Positions 33,419 to 44,977 of a stretch of 64,000 nt of DNA are shown piece by piece (position 1 is the first letter of the stretch; each line of letters begins with the position of its first letter). Made by a program: the position numbers and the translations under genes. Below the pieces are notes generated by a model. It did not search any database and was not told the origin of the DNA. It was given only the letters and a program-made list of their open reading frames with translations. Source of the DNA: Nostocoides_A vanveenii (lineage in GTDB: Bacteria > Actinomycetota > Actinomycetes > Actinomycetales > Dermatophilaceae); assembly GCF_039531165.1 (NCBI RefSeq), contig NZ_BAAAPN010000019.1, positions 1-64,000 on the forward strand, written 5' to 3'.

Positions 33419-34699
33419 ATGACGAGTGTTTCCCCCGACGCCACCGAGGCAGTTGCGCAGTTGGCCGGCCGGGCGCGAGTCGCCGCCCGCGAACTCGCGC
33501 TGATGTCGCGCGCCGCGAAGGACGCAACGCTGCACGCCCTCGCCGACGCCCTCGACGCGGCCACCGACCGCATCGTCGCGGCGAACGCGGTCGATCTCGA
33601 GCGCGGTCGCAACGGCGGTATGCCAGCCAGCCTTCAGGACCGCCTCGTCCTGACCCCGGAGCGGGTCACCGCGATCGCCGACGCCCTGCGTGACATTGCC
33701 GCGCTGCCGGATCCGGTCGGCGAGATCGTCCGGGGCTCGACCCTCGCCAACGGCCTGCAGATCCGGCAGCTCCGCGTCCCGATGGGTGTCGTCGGAATGA
33801 TCTACGAAGCCCGCCCCAATGTCACTGTCGATGCCGCCGGCCTGGGGCTGAAATCCGGCAACGCCGTGATCCTGCGCGGCGGCTCGGCGGCAGCCGACTC
33901 CAACCGTGTCCTCGTGGACGTCATGCGCGAATCCCTTGCCGCACACGGGGTCAACCCCGACGCCATCGGCCTGCTCGAAGGCGGCCACGACGCTGTCCGC
34001 GCGCTGATGACGGCCCGCGGCCTGGTCGACCTGCTGATCCCGCGCGGCGGTGCCGACCTGATCAACTCGGTCGTCCTGAACTCCACGGTCCCGGTCATCG
34101 AGACCGGCATCGGCAACTGTCACGTCTATGTCGACCGCGCCGCCGACCTCGACAAGGCGCTCGCGATCACGATGAACTCCAAGACCCACCGGCCCAGCGT
34201 CTGCAATGCCGCCGAGTCGCTGCTCGTCCACGAATCGGTCGCGCCCGACTTCCTGCCCAAGGCCCTGACCGAACTCGCCGGCGCGGGCGTGGTGCTGCAT
34301 ACGGACGAGCGCGCAAGCGCCATCGCGACCGAGGCCGGGGTCCCCTTTGCCGTCGCCACCGATGACGATTTCGCCACCGAGTTCCACGCGCTCGAGATGT
34401 CCGTCGGCGTCGTCAGCTCGTTGGACGACGCCCTCGAGCACGTGCGGACCTACGGCTCCGGCCACACCGAAGCGATCGTCACCGAGGACCGCTCGGCCGC
34501 CCGGCGCTGGAGCGCGGAGGTCGACGCGGCTGCCGTCATGGTCAACGCGTCGACCCGCTTCACGGACGGCGGCGAGTTCGGCTTCGGTGCCGAGATCGGC
34601 ATCTCCACCCAGAAGTTGCACGCCCGCGGCCCGATGGCCCTCCCGGAGCTGACGACGACCAAGTGGATCGTCGAGGGCGACGGGCACGTGCGCGTCTGA
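33419..34699 (+). CDS. proA: Gamma-glutamyl phosphate reductase
   Basis: A 426-residue NADPH-dependent reductase converting gamma-glutamyl phosphate to glutamate semialdehyde, the step after ProB. The aldehyde-dehydrogenase fold carries the catalytic Cys in KTHRPSVCNAAESLLVH and the conserved PMGVVGMIYEARPNVTVDAAGLGLKSGNAVILRGG. Full length. ATG 33419 is favoured over the 33383 option because the preceding residues are basic and low in complexity. Its TGA overlaps the next ATG (TGATG). Confidence 0.95.
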   Translation: MTSVSPDATEAVAQLAGRARVAARELALMSRAAKDATLHALADALDAATDRIVAANAVDLERGRNGGMPASLQDRLVLTPERVTAIADALRDIAALPDPVGEIVRGSTLANGLQIRQLRVPMGVVGMIYEARPNVTVDAAGLGLKSGNAVILRGGSAAADSNRVLVDVMRESLAAHGVNPDAIGLLEGGHDAVRALMTARGLVDLLIPRGGADLINSVVLNSTVPVIETGIGNCHVYVDRAADLDKALAITMNSKTHRPSVCNAAESLLVHESVAPDFLPKALTELAGAGVVLHTDERASAIATEAGVPFAVATDDDFATEFHALEMSVGVVSSLDDALEHVRTYGSGHTEAIVTEDRSAARRWSAEVDAAAVMVNASTRFTDGGEFGFGAEIGISTQKLHARGPMALPELTTTKWIVEGDGHVRV

Positions 34700-35394
34700 T
34701 GCGCGGCCACGAAGTCCGCAAACTCACCGCGCTCGAAGACACCCACTGGTGGTATGCCGAGCGTCGTCACCTGCTCGCCCGCTCGATTGCCGGTAGGCCG
34801 CCCGGCCGGGCCCTCGACATCGGTGCGGCCGGCGGGGGCAACACGCGCGTCCTGCAATCGGCCGGCTGGGAGGTCGCGGCCCTCGAATACGGCGAAGAGG
34901 GGGCGCTCGTCGGTCGCTCGCGCGGGCTGGAGGTGGTGCGCGGCGACGCGACGGCCCTTCCGGTCGCCGACAGCAGCCTCGACCTGGTCGTCGCCTACGA
35001 CGTGTTGGAGCACATCGTCGACCACGATGCGGCCGTGCGGCAGGTGCGTCGCGTGCTGCGTCCCGACGGGGTCTTCCAGATCGCCGTGCCCGCCGACCCA
35101 CGGCTGTGGTCGGAGCACGATGTCGCGGTGGACCACGTGCGCCGCTACACCAGGGCCACGCTGACAGATCTGTTGTCCCGGAGCGGTTTTGTCGTCGATG
35201 ACCTGTGGTCGTGGAACGTCCTGCTGCGTCCGACGGTGGCCCTGCGCCGCCGGGCCAGCTCGGGCAGTGACTTGGAGGAGATGCCGCGACCGGTCAACGC
35301 GGCCCTTCGCGTCGTTGTCGCACTGGAGCGTCACTTGCCGGTGAAGTCGCTTCCCGGCGTCTCGCTCTTCGCCACCGCTCACCCGGTCGCCTGA
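34699..35394 (+). CDS. Class I SAM-dependent methyltransferase
   Basis: A 231-residue methyltransferase. Motif I is ALDIGAAGGGNTRVL, motif II region VVRGDATALPVADSSLDLVVAYDVLEHI and a later strand GVFQIAVPA. The opening LTALEDTHWWYAERRHLLAR is the pattern of methyltransferases that act with glycosyltransferases on lipid-linked sugars. Its neighbour two genes away is such a glycosyltransferase, so a role in glycolipid synthesis is possible but unproven. Start overlaps proA stop. Confidence 0.85.
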   Translation: MRGHEVRKLTALEDTHWWYAERRHLLARSIAGRPPGRALDIGAAGGGNTRVLQSAGWEVAALEYGEEGALVGRSRGLEVVRGDATALPVADSSLDLVVAYDVLEHIVDHDAAVRQVRRVLRPDGVFQIAVPADPRLWSEHDVAVDHVRRYTRATLTDLLSRSGFVVDDLWSWNVLLRPTVALRRRASSGSDLEEMPRPVNAALRVVVALERHLPVKSLPGVSLFATAHPVA

Positions 35395-35400
35395 CGGCAC

Positions 35401-36264
35401 TCAGCGGGCGCGCCAGCGGCCCGGGTCAGGTGGCGCCGGCGAACCCTGGGCATCGGTGTCCGTCAGCGGCCGCGCGGCGCGGGCCAGCCGTCGCGCGTGC
35501 TCGTCGGTCCACAGCCCGCTCGGCGCAGGGCAGCGCGCGACGGCGCGCGACACCGTCGCCAGCGGCAGGTCGCCCGCCGCGACGACATAGTTGCCGAACC
35601 TCCGGCCCTTGAGCACATCGTGCGTGCCGATCACGACCACTTGCCCGTATGCGGCGGCTCCCGTCAGCGTCGCCACTACCCGCGCGAGGTAGGCCCGGCC
35701 CGGCTCGTCCGGGATATTCATCGCCAACACCCCACCCGGCCGCAGCACGCGAGCCACGTCGCGGACGAACTCGCTCGTGGTCAACTCCGCCGGCACGCTG
35801 CCAGCGGCGAAGGCGTCCAGGACGACCAGATCCGCACTGCCCGCCGCCATGCCGGCGACCCCGATGCGCCCGCCGGCGGTTCGGACCCGGATCCGGTGCC
35901 CGCGGGGGAGGGGGAGTTCGCGCCGTACGACCTCGGTGACGGCGGCCGCAGGCTCCAGGACGATCTGGGGCGATCCGGGCCGCACGTGCTCGACGTAGCG
36001 AGGCAGCGTCATACCGGCACCGCCGATGTGGGTGACCCGAAGGCCGCGCTCAGGCGGCACGTCCTCGGCCAGCACGTCGACGATCAAACCGAGATGCTGG
36101 ACGTACTCGAAGACCAGCAGCCCGGGATCGTCGAGTTGGACGTGCGACTGCGGCTGCCCGCTCACCCAGACCGTCGCGCCGCCGTGCCCATCGGGCTCGA
36201 CGCGGGCTGCGGCCTCCGGCTCCGGCGACGACTGCGCCGCACGCCCCCGGCGCTGGCCGCTCAC
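35401..36264 (-). CDS. Spermidine-synthase-like SAM-fold protein
   Basis: A 287-residue protein with the spermidine synthase-like Rossmann fold: HIGGAGMTLPRYV (nucleotide-binding loop), ADLVVLDAFAAGSVPAEL and LRPGGVLAMNIPD. Proteins of this group without the N-terminal membrane part are common in actinobacteria and their substrate is usually unknown; true polyamine synthesis should not be assumed. GTG start at 36264 overlaps the stop of the glycosyltransferase gene (GTGA), and the preceding longer frame is antisense to that gene. Confidence 0.75.
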   Translation of the reverse strand: MSGQRRGRAAQSSPEPEAAARVEPDGHGGATVWVSGQPQSHVQLDDPGLLVFEYVQHLGLIVDVLAEDVPPERGLRVTHIGGAGMTLPRYVEHVRPGSPQIVLEPAAAVTEVVRRELPLPRGHRIRVRTAGGRIGVAGMAAGSADLVVLDAFAAGSVPAELTTSEFVRDVARVLRPGGVLAMNIPDEPGRAYLARVVATLTGAAAYGQVVVIGTHDVLKGRRFGNYVVAAGDLPLATVSRAVARCPAPSGLWTDEHARRLARAARPLTDTDAQGSPAPPDPGRWRAR

Positions 36265-37226
36265 GGCTGCCGGGTCGCCGCCGGGTTGGCCGATCCCGTG
36301 GCCGAGTCGTAGGCGACGTAGTAGCTGGGGCGGGCCTGGGCCGCGGCATACAGCCGGCCGACGTACTCGCCCAGGATGCCGAGCGCGAGCAGTTGCACCG
36401 CGCCGACACCGGAGACCACGACGACGGTGGAGGTCCAACCGGCGACGACGTGGCCGCGGACGCGGGCATACAAGGCGAAGATCAACAAGGCGAGCGAGGC
36501 GGCTCCGCCGACGAGACCGAGGAGGGTGGCGAAGCGCAGCGGGGCCAGCGAGAAGGCGGTCATCGAGTCGATCGAGAGGCGCAGCATCTTGGTGAACGGA
36601 TACTTCGACGAGCCAGCCGCCCGCTCCTCCCGGCGATAGGTGACCGACGCCGACGGAAAGCCGAGGGCGGGCACGACAAAGCGGAGAACTCGGCCATACT
36701 CCGGCAGGGCATTGACCGCCTCGACGGTCGCGCGCGACATCAGGCGATAGTCGCCGGCATCTCGCGGCGCGGCCGTGCCCGCCATGGCGTCCATGGACCG
36801 ATAGAACGCGCGCGCCGTGACGCGCTTGAATCTCGAGTCGCTGGATCGGTCGCTGCGTACGCCGTAGACGACGTCGACGCTCTCCGCGCGGGCGACGGCG
36901 AGCATCTCGGCGATCACCTCCGGCGGGTCCTGCAGGTCGGCGTCCAGGGTGACGACATACGCCCCCGTCGCCAGCGCGAGACCGGCCGAGATCGCCGCCT
37001 GGTGACCGGCATTGGCGCGCAGGCGCACCACCCGCAACTGCGGCCACACACGGCGCTGCTTCTGCAGCGCGATCGCCGTGCCGTCGCTGCTGCCGTCGTC
37101 GACGGCGACCACCTCGTAGGCCGTTTCCAGTCCGTCCGCGACCGGCCGCAGGCGCGCCGCGAACAGCGGCAGGACGGCCTCCTCGTTGAACATCGGAACG
37201 ACGATGCTCAGTTCGGGGACGGACAT
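36261..37226 (-). CDS. Family 2 glycosyltransferase with C-terminal membrane helices
   Basis: A 321-residue GT2 glycosyltransferase of the polyprenyl/dolichol-phosphate sugar synthase type. It has LSIVVPMFNEEAVLPLF, the DDGSSDGT loop, the metal-binding DADLQDPPE and the acceptor region YRREERAAGSSKYPFTKMLRLSIDSM. Two membrane segments lie near residues 230-295. It likely transfers a sugar to a lipid phosphate. ATG 37226 is used; the frame continues upstream as a shadow. Forms an operon with the SAM-fold gene. Confidence 0.88.
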   Translation of the reverse strand: MSVPELSIVVPMFNEEAVLPLFAARLRPVADGLETAYEVVAVDDGSSDGTAIALQKQRRVWPQLRVVRLRANAGHQAAISAGLALATGAYVVTLDADLQDPPEVIAEMLAVARAESVDVVYGVRSDRSSDSRFKRVTARAFYRSMDAMAGTAAPRDAGDYRLMSRATVEAVNALPEYGRVLRFVVPALGFPSASVTYRREERAAGSSKYPFTKMLRLSIDSMTAFSLAPLRFATLLGLVGGAASLALLIFALYARVRGHVVAGWTSTVVVVSGVGAVQLLALGILGEYVGRLYAAAQARPSYYVAYDSATGSANPAATRQP

Positions 37227-37792
37227 GGCGGTCACTCTACGCAGGCCAGCCTGAGTCTTCGGTGTGCGCCGGCTGTGCGGAACTGAGTCCAGGACGAGAC
37301 GACACCGGCCCCTCGATGTATGAGAACCGAGGGGCCGGAGTACTGCCAGGGCCTGCGGCGCGAGCCGGGGCCGCCAGGCGACGCTGGCCACTACAGGTCA
37401 CCGGGGACGATGACCGCAATGAACTGACACCATCTGCGGTGAAGTCGCCTCGTGGCACCCTCGCGTCGTCGTCCGCGAGCTGTCGGACCTTCGTCCCAGG
37501 GCCGCCGCGCAGCGCGACAGCTATGCCTCGTTATCTCCTCCACCGAACACCGGGCCGACTACTGCTGGCGCATCGACCCGACGTACGGACCCATTAAAGT
37601 CACCACCGCCCTGGCGTGCAACGACCTCCACGGGCTGTCCACCGCGACGCGCGCGGTTATCCACACGCCGCCCGTTCGGGCATCGCGTCTTACACAGGTC
37701 TGTGGGCGAAATTGGTGGAGAACCCGCGGCCGGGTAACGGGCGCGCTCGTGCACGGGGGCGGCCGGTGGCGGCGGCGCGCTAAGGTTGGGCC
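37227..37792. other. 566-bp intergenic region, no gene recognised
   Basis: Frames here are short and look like composition noise, with no ribosome binding sites or conserved domains. It is the divergent spacer between the glycosyltransferase and the small membrane protein. A TAAGGT hexamer (37781-37786) seven bases before the ATG at 37793 could be the -10 of a nearly leaderless promoter; the -35 is not evident. Confidence 0.4.
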
Positions 37793-38011
37793 ATGTCGAT
37801 GAGCATTGTCCAGTTCGCCGCCGAGGGCGAAGAACACCTGCGCGAACTGCCGATGCCGGCCTATCTGTATGCCGTGATCGCCTTGGCGCTGTTCGCTCTC
37901 GGCCTGGCTGTTCTCTGGTTCTTCCGCGGCACCGCCGCCAAGCTCGGTCAGCCGGGCCGCGGGCACGGCCACGACGCTCACGGGCACGGCTCCGAGAACG
38001 GCCACCACTGA
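37793..38011 (+). CDS. Small single-span membrane protein with a His-rich tail
   Basis: A 72-residue protein with one transmembrane helix (YLYAVIALALFALGLAVLWFFRG, about residues 24-46) and a C-terminus rich in His and Gly (GHGHDAHGHGSENGHH), which could bind metal such as nickel or zinc. The family is not named. ATG 37793 or 37799 are both possible. It lies 29 bp before nadD on the same strand. Confidence 0.65.
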   Translation: MSMSIVQFAAEGEEHLRELPMPAYLYAVIALALFALGLAVLWFFRGTAAKLGQPGRGHGHDAHGHGSENGHH

Positions 38012-38040
38012 CCGGCGACGCCGACTCCTCGACGGCGCTC

Positions 38041-38685
38041 GTGGCTGCCGGTCGGGGCGCCCGGTTGGGCGTCATGGGCGGCACCTTCGACCCGATCCAC
38101 CACGGTCACCTGGTCGCCGCAAGTGAGGTCGCTTCGCTCTTCGGTCTAGACGAGGTCGTCTTCGTCCCGACCGGGCAGCCCTGGCAGAAATCCGGGCGGT
38201 CGGTCAGCGCGGCCGAGCATCGCTACCTGATGACCGTCGTGGCGACGGCCTCCAATCCCCGGTTCACGGTCAGCCGGGTCGACATCGACCGGCCCGGCCT
38301 GACCTACACGATCGACACGCTGCGGGATCTGCACCGAGAGCGCCCCGATCAGGAACTCTTCTTCATCACCGGCGCCGACGCACTGGCGCAGATCCTGTCC
38401 TGGAAGGACGCGGACGAACTCTTCGAGTTGGCCCAGTTCGTCGGCGTCACCCGGCCGGGCTATGAGCTGACCGAACACGGCCTGCCGGCCGACCGCGTGC
38501 ACCTGCAGGAAGTTCCGGCGATGGCAATCAGTTCTACTGATTGCCGCGAACGCGTGGCGAAGGGCGAACCCGTCTGGTACCTCGTGCCCGACGGTGTCGT
38601 GCAATACATCAACAAATACCGGCTGTATGCGGCGGACACGCCTGCCGACGCGGCCGAGCCCAAGGAGAGCAGTGCCAGCATCTGA
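38041..38685 (+). CDS. nadD: Nicotinate-nucleotide adenylyltransferase
   Basis: A 214-residue enzyme that adenylates nicotinate mononucleotide in NAD synthesis. The N-terminal motif VMGGTFDPIHHGHL (HxGH type) and the C-terminal ISSTDCRERV are the nucleotidyltransferase signatures. The GTG at 38041 is the first start in frame after the preceding gene's stop. It overlaps rsfS by 14 bp, as is usual for nadD-rsfS. Confidence 0.93.
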   Translation: MAAGRGARLGVMGGTFDPIHHGHLVAASEVASLFGLDEVVFVPTGQPWQKSGRSVSAAEHRYLMTVVATASNPRFTVSRVDIDRPGLTYTIDTLRDLHRERPDQELFFITGADALAQILSWKDADELFELAQFVGVTRPGYELTEHGLPADRVHLQEVPAMAISSTDCRERVAKGEPVWYLVPDGVVQYINKYRLYAADTPADAAEPKESSASI

Positions 38686-39079
38686 CCGCGCCACGACCCT
38701 GGCCCGCGCCGCCGCGCAGGCAGCCGCAGACAAGATCGCCGCAACCATCGTCGGCCTCGACGTCAGCGGACAGTTACCCCTCTCCGATGCCTTCGTCATC
38801 ATCTCGGCGAGCAACGAACGCCAGGTCGCCGCCATCGTCGACGAGATCGAGGAGCAGGTGCGCCTGGCCGGTGCCAAGGTGCTGCGTCGCGAGGGCGCCC
38901 GGGAGGGCCGCTGGGTGCTCCTCGACTTCGGCGACATCGTCGTCCACGTCTTCCACGAGGACGAACGCAACTTCTACGACCTCGAACGGCTCTGGCGCGA
39001 CTGCCCGCAACTCGACCTCGGCGTTGTCGGGACCGAGCAGACGCCGGCCGCCGGCTCAGCCGCCGCCGACGCCCGCTGA
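38672..39079 (+). CDS. rsfS: Ribosome silencing factor RsfS
   Basis: A 135-residue RsfS/Iojap protein that binds L14 and blocks 30S-50S joining when nutrients run low. It shows IVGLDVSGQLPLSDAFVIISASNERQVAAIVDEIEE and the conserved GRWVLLDFGDIVVHVFHEDERNFYDLERLW. The GTG at 38672 follows AAGGAG by four bases. The C-terminal tail is unstructured. Confidence 0.95.
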   Translation: MPASDRATTLARAAAQAAADKIAATIVGLDVSGQLPLSDAFVIISASNERQVAAIVDEIEEQVRLAGAKVLRREGAREGRWVLLDFGDIVVHVFHEDERNFYDLERLWRDCPQLDLGVVGTEQTPAAGSAAADAR

Positions 39080-39229
39080 TTCGCGTATGGCCGCGCCACG
39101 TCGCCTGATCCTGCTGCGGCACGGGGAGACCCAGGCCAATGTGACCGGTGTCTGGCAGGGCCATCTGGATGTTCCGCTGACCGAGCGTGGCATCGCCCAG
39201 GCGGCCGCTGCCGCGCCGGTGGTTGCGGC

Positions 39230-41680
<2,451 letters not shown>

Positions 41681-41862
41681 CCGGGGCTCACTCTCACGCG
41701 GTTCGACCCTCGCGCTCCCAACTGTTCGTGGGAGGGGTGTTGATCGTGAGAGCAGCCGGTGAAGGCTGTAGGGCGAGACCCGATGGTCTCGGTGCGTGTT
41801 GCCCGCCGAGCGGCGAGGTTTAGGCCACAACACCCCGCATCGCGAGGCTTGCAGGGTTCATT

Positions 41863-42090
41863 CTACCGGGCGGCTTCAGAAGCGGCCAGGCCATCCGTCG
41901 CCGCCCGGTAGGTGTCGGGCACCCGCACGGCCTCGCGGGCCGCGCGGCTCTCGCCGGTCTCCTGCAACGTCAGCCGGATGAGAACCTCGGCGAGCTTGTG
42001 CAGGTCGGCGCGTTCGCGGTGGACGGCCCGGACGGAGAACGACCGCTCCTCGTACGGGCGACGATCTGTCTTCTTCGTGTAGCGGCTCAT
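41863..42090 (-). CDS. Small charged protein of the conjugative element
   Basis: A 75-residue basic/acidic protein (MSRYTKKTDRRPYEERSFSVRAVHRERADLHKLAEVLIRLTLQE..). Similar small ORFs often accompany the recombinase of such elements; no function known. It ends 182 bp before the recombinase start, leaving a short spacer without features. Confidence 0.55.
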   Translation of the reverse strand: MSRYTKKTDRRPYEERSFSVRAVHRERADLHKLAEVLIRLTLQETGESRAAREAVRVPDTYRAATDGLAASEAAR

Positions 42091-42094
42091 TGGT

Positions 42095-42652
42095 CTACGG
42101 CATCTCGTCGTCGGCCAGGTTGGCGTAGAACTCGTCTTCGGCCTCCTGGCGCTTGCGGACTTGCGCGATCACGAACTCGACGAACTCGGTGTCCCGGTCA
42201 GTGAAGGTGAAGTCCTGGATCGTGGGAGCTGGGTCTTCACCGGGCCACACAGCTTGCCGGGTCGGGCGGTCGCGGTCGCCGCGGGTGCCGCAGGCGGTGA
42301 CCCAGTAGCGAAGCCGCTCTCGCGCGTCGGCGAAGTCACGATGCCAGCCGAGCGGCGCGGATGCGTTCTGCTCGGGGTCGTAGGCACCCAGCCAGTGCAG
42401 GTGCAGTGCCGACAGCTCCCAGACCATCTCAGGGTGGTGGTGCCAGAACGGCGGCACCACCGCGACGGTGAGGCCGTAGGTGCGTCGCAGCCAGTCAACC
42501 CATCGGTTCAGCGCGAGCCATTCCTGCTCCAGCTCGTGCGCTGTCAGCAGGTTCCAGTTCACGGGGTGAGGCGGTTCGGGCATGTCCGCGCTGGTGACGC
42601 GGGGCGGTGAGTCGAAGACGTCCGGCTCATCCATCTCATGCTGATCGCTCAT
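42095..42652 (-). CDS. DUF4913 protein
   Basis: A 185-residue protein. The core (LEQEWLALNRWVDWLRRTYG ... FWHHHPEMVWELSALHLHWLGAYDPEQNASAPLGWHRDFADARERL) matches the DUF4913 family, frequent in actinobacterial plasmids and conjugative elements but of unknown role. The ATG at 42652 is the first start after a low-complexity upstream frame. Many Trp and His residues. Confidence 0.75.
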   Translation of the reverse strand: MSDQHEMDEPDVFDSPPRVTSADMPEPPHPVNWNLLTAHELEQEWLALNRWVDWLRRTYGLTVAVVPPFWHHHPEMVWELSALHLHWLGAYDPEQNASAPLGWHRDFADARERLRYWVTACGTRGDRDRPTRQAVWPGEDPAPTIQDFTFTDRDTEFVEFVIAQVRKRQEAEDEFYANLADDEMP

Positions 42653-42671
42653 GATGCCGTGGCTCCCGATC

Positions 42672-43112
42672 TCACATGCTGACCGGGGCGTGCGCCGCGG
42701 TTGCGGCTCGCTGCGTCGGGTCGTACGCCGCTGCATCCCGACCGACTCCGTTGCGCGGCGTCCGGTCGACCTCGTAGCGGGTTCGGGCGGCGTCATGGCC
42801 GATCTTCTTGGCGACGAACTCTTCGCCCTCGATCGCCTGACCATTGCGCTCGTAGTTGACCGGCCGGGTGTAGCCCTCGGCGACGAAGTTGTCGCCCTGG
42901 GCGAAGTTCGCGTGCGCGTGCTCAGCGGAACGCCCGAACATCACCAGGTGGTGGTAGGTCGTTTCGGTCTGCGTGAACGAGCCGTCGTCCTCGCGGCGGA
43001 AGTGCTCCTTGCCGATACGGGCGAAGAACCTGGCGTCTCCCTTGGTCGTCTCGGTGAGTAACGGCTCCGAGGCGATGAAGCCTGACAGCGATTCCTGGGT
43101 GTGAATGGCCAT
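42672..43112 (-). CDS. ssb: Single-stranded DNA-binding protein
   Basis: A 146-residue OB-fold protein: FIASEPLLTETTKGDARFFARIGKE ... HHLVMFGRSAEHAHANFAQGDNFVAEGYTRPVNYERNGQAIEGEEFVAKKIGHD. It probably coats the transferred strand during conjugation. The C-terminus lacks the acidic DDDIPF-like tip of chromosomal SSB, so partner recruitment may differ. Confidence 0.82.
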   Translation of the reverse strand: MAIHTQESLSGFIASEPLLTETTKGDARFFARIGKEHFRREDDGSFTQTETTYHHLVMFGRSAEHAHANFAQGDNFVAEGYTRPVNYERNGQAIEGEEFVAKKIGHDAARTRYEVDRTPRNGVGRDAAAYDPTQRAATAAHAPVSM

Positions 43113-43174
43113 GATGGCCTCCTCCTGAACTCGGGCGACCAACTGCGTGTGGGTCGCTCTGTCAGGCAGGTGCG

Positions 43175-44977
43175 CTACGGCACCCAAGCGCCCAAGTTCA
43201 GGAGGCGGGGCGACGGGCGCAGCAGTGCTTCGAGTTCGTCGCGATCGCTGCGGAGTTGTGCGGCGTCGGCGCGGGTCGGCCAAGCGCGGAGGTCGGTGAC
43301 GATAGGCGGCGCGGAGCGCAACATCGTGATGCCGGTGCCGAATGGCAGAGTTCGGATGCGGTCTGGCGGCAGGATCGGGACGCGGCGGATCGAGCGCTGG
43401 TTGGAGCGGGTTCCGTGGTCGCCGAGGGTCACGCTGTCGGTGTACTCGTCTCGCTCGCCGATGAGCGTGGAGAGGTCTTGGAGGTCGCGGCTGTTGGATG
43501 CGCCGCCGAGGATGATCTTGACGATGCTGGCGTCCCAGATCGCGCCGGCCTGGTGCTCGCTCCACCTGTCGCGAGCTTGGGCGAGGGACTGCAAGACCGG
43601 CATGGTTGTGATCCCGGTGCCGCCGCCTTCGGCCATGAGCGTCGGCAGTGACGGCAGCGGTGCGAGGTTGCCGATCTCGTCGAGCGCGAGCAGCAACGGG
43701 GGGTCAAGCCGTGCCCCGGGTGAGCGGGCGGCGAGCCGGCGGGCGGTTTCGATGAGGTCTTCGACGAACGCCGCGATCAGCGATGCGGAGGCTCCTGCCC
43801 CGGCACCGGTGGCGAGGAGGTAGAGGGTGCCTTGTTCGGTGAGGAAGGTCTCGGGGTCGAAGTGTTCGTGTGGGCCTGGTGTGACGGCATCGAGTACGCG
43901 CGGGTCTGCGAGGGCGGCGAGGGCGAGGGAGACGCCTTGCCAGATGCTGTCGCGGGTCTTGGGGTCGGCGTCGATCATCGCGCCCAGTGAGTCGTCCCAG
44001 CCCATCGCCGCATTCGGGTGGGAGTTGAGGATGGCGACGGCCTCCGACGCAGCGCTGGGGTCGAGGGTCCACCGAAACAGCTCGGCGGGCGGGCGACCGT
44101 CGAGCGCGGCAGCGTGCAGCAGCGACTGGAGTGCGGTGCGGGTCTTGCCTTCCCAGAACCCGCCGGACTCGACCCCGCCAGCGCTGAGGCCGGTGGCGCC
44201 GGCGAGGCCGTTGGCGCGGATCATCGCTGTCAGCGGGTCGTCGCAGCCGCGAATGGGTGACCATCGGAGTCCTGCGGGGATGCCTTCGGCGAGGTGTTGG
44301 GGGTCGAACACGGCGACCGGCCCGCCCTTGCGGCGTCGGGCCCGGAGGGTCGCGGTGAGGTTGTCGGGCCTCGTGCTGGTGGTGACGACCGCGCCGGGTG
44401 CGTCGAGGATCGCGTTGATGACGACGTGCAGGCCCTTGCCTGAGCGGGGTGGGCCGATCAGCAGGATCGAGTCTTCGACCGATGCCCATACCTTCGTTCT
44501 ACGGCTGGCACCGAGGAGGTAGCCGACATCCTGCGGTGCTGGCGTCTGCAAGGAGGGCCGCAGAGTGGCCGCGCGGTGAAGCAGTGCCTTCGCGGATGCT
44601 GCGGTCTTGACCTCGTGGCTGGTCGCGATCCCCGCGAGTTGGTGCGGGTCGGTCTCGGTCTTCCGCGTGTGTCGGCGCAGAACGATCCATACCCAGACGG
44701 TCCCGGCGGCCAGTCCGACGAGCAGTGCCGTGCTGACGAGCCAGTAGACGACTGGGTTGAGCCCGTCGGCACCGAGCGCGGTCGCCGGGTCGCCGGGGTT
44801 GAACAGCACGGCGAGCCCCGCTGCTGCGCCGGCGTCGGGCTGTGGTGTGCCGGTGAGGAATGCGGCGACGCTGCCGGCGGCGCGGAGGACGAGAGCGATC
44901 CCGAACGTGCCGATCAGGCCAATCAGGGCGGCGTTGGTGAGTTCGTCGCCCATACCCCCGGCCTGCCGCTGGTTCAT
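43175..44977 (-). CDS. VirD4/TraG-type coupling ATPase
   Basis: A 600-residue type IV coupling protein linking the relaxosome to the secretion channel. Two N-terminal membrane segments (AALIGLIGTFGIALVLRAAGS and VVYWLVSTALLVGLAAGTVWVWIVL) precede an ATPase domain with Walker A GPPRSGKG (near residue 175) and Walker B LLLALDEIGN (near 430), and the later GGASNSRDLQDLSTLIGERDEYT. Start overlaps the stop of the upstream gene (ATGA). Confidence 0.88.
   Translation of the reverse strand: MNQRQAGGMGDELTNAALIGLIGTFGIALVLRAAGSVAAFLTGTPQPDAGAAAGLAVLFNPGDPATALGADGLNPVVYWLVSTALLVGLAAGTVWVWIVLRRHTRKTETDPHQLAGIATSHEVKTAASAKALLHRAATLRPSLQTPAPQDVGYLLGASRRTKVWASVEDSILLIGPPRSGKGLHVVINAILDAPGAVVTTSTRPDNLTATLRARRRKGGPVAVFDPQHLAEGIPAGLRWSPIRGCDDPLTAMIRANGLAGATGLSAGGVESGGFWEGKTRTALQSLLHAAALDGRPPAELFRWTLDPSAASEAVAILNSHPNAAMGWDDSLGAMIDADPKTRDSIWQGVSLALAALADPRVLDAVTPGPHEHFDPETFLTEQGTLYLLATGAGAGASASLIAAFVEDLIETARRLAARSPGARLDPPLLLALDEIGNLAPLPSLPTLMAEGGGTGITTMPVLQSLAQARDRWSEHQAGAIWDASIVKIILGGASNSRDLQDLSTLIGERDEYTDSVTLGDHGTRSNQRSIRRVPILPPDRIRTLPFGTGITMLRSAPPIVTDLRAWPTRADAAQLRSDRDELEALLRPSPRLLNLGAWVP

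Noticed and set aside
37227..37792. Two forward frames of about 110 codons in the spacer
   Set aside because: They lack binding sites, are Arg-rich and overlap each other in different frames.
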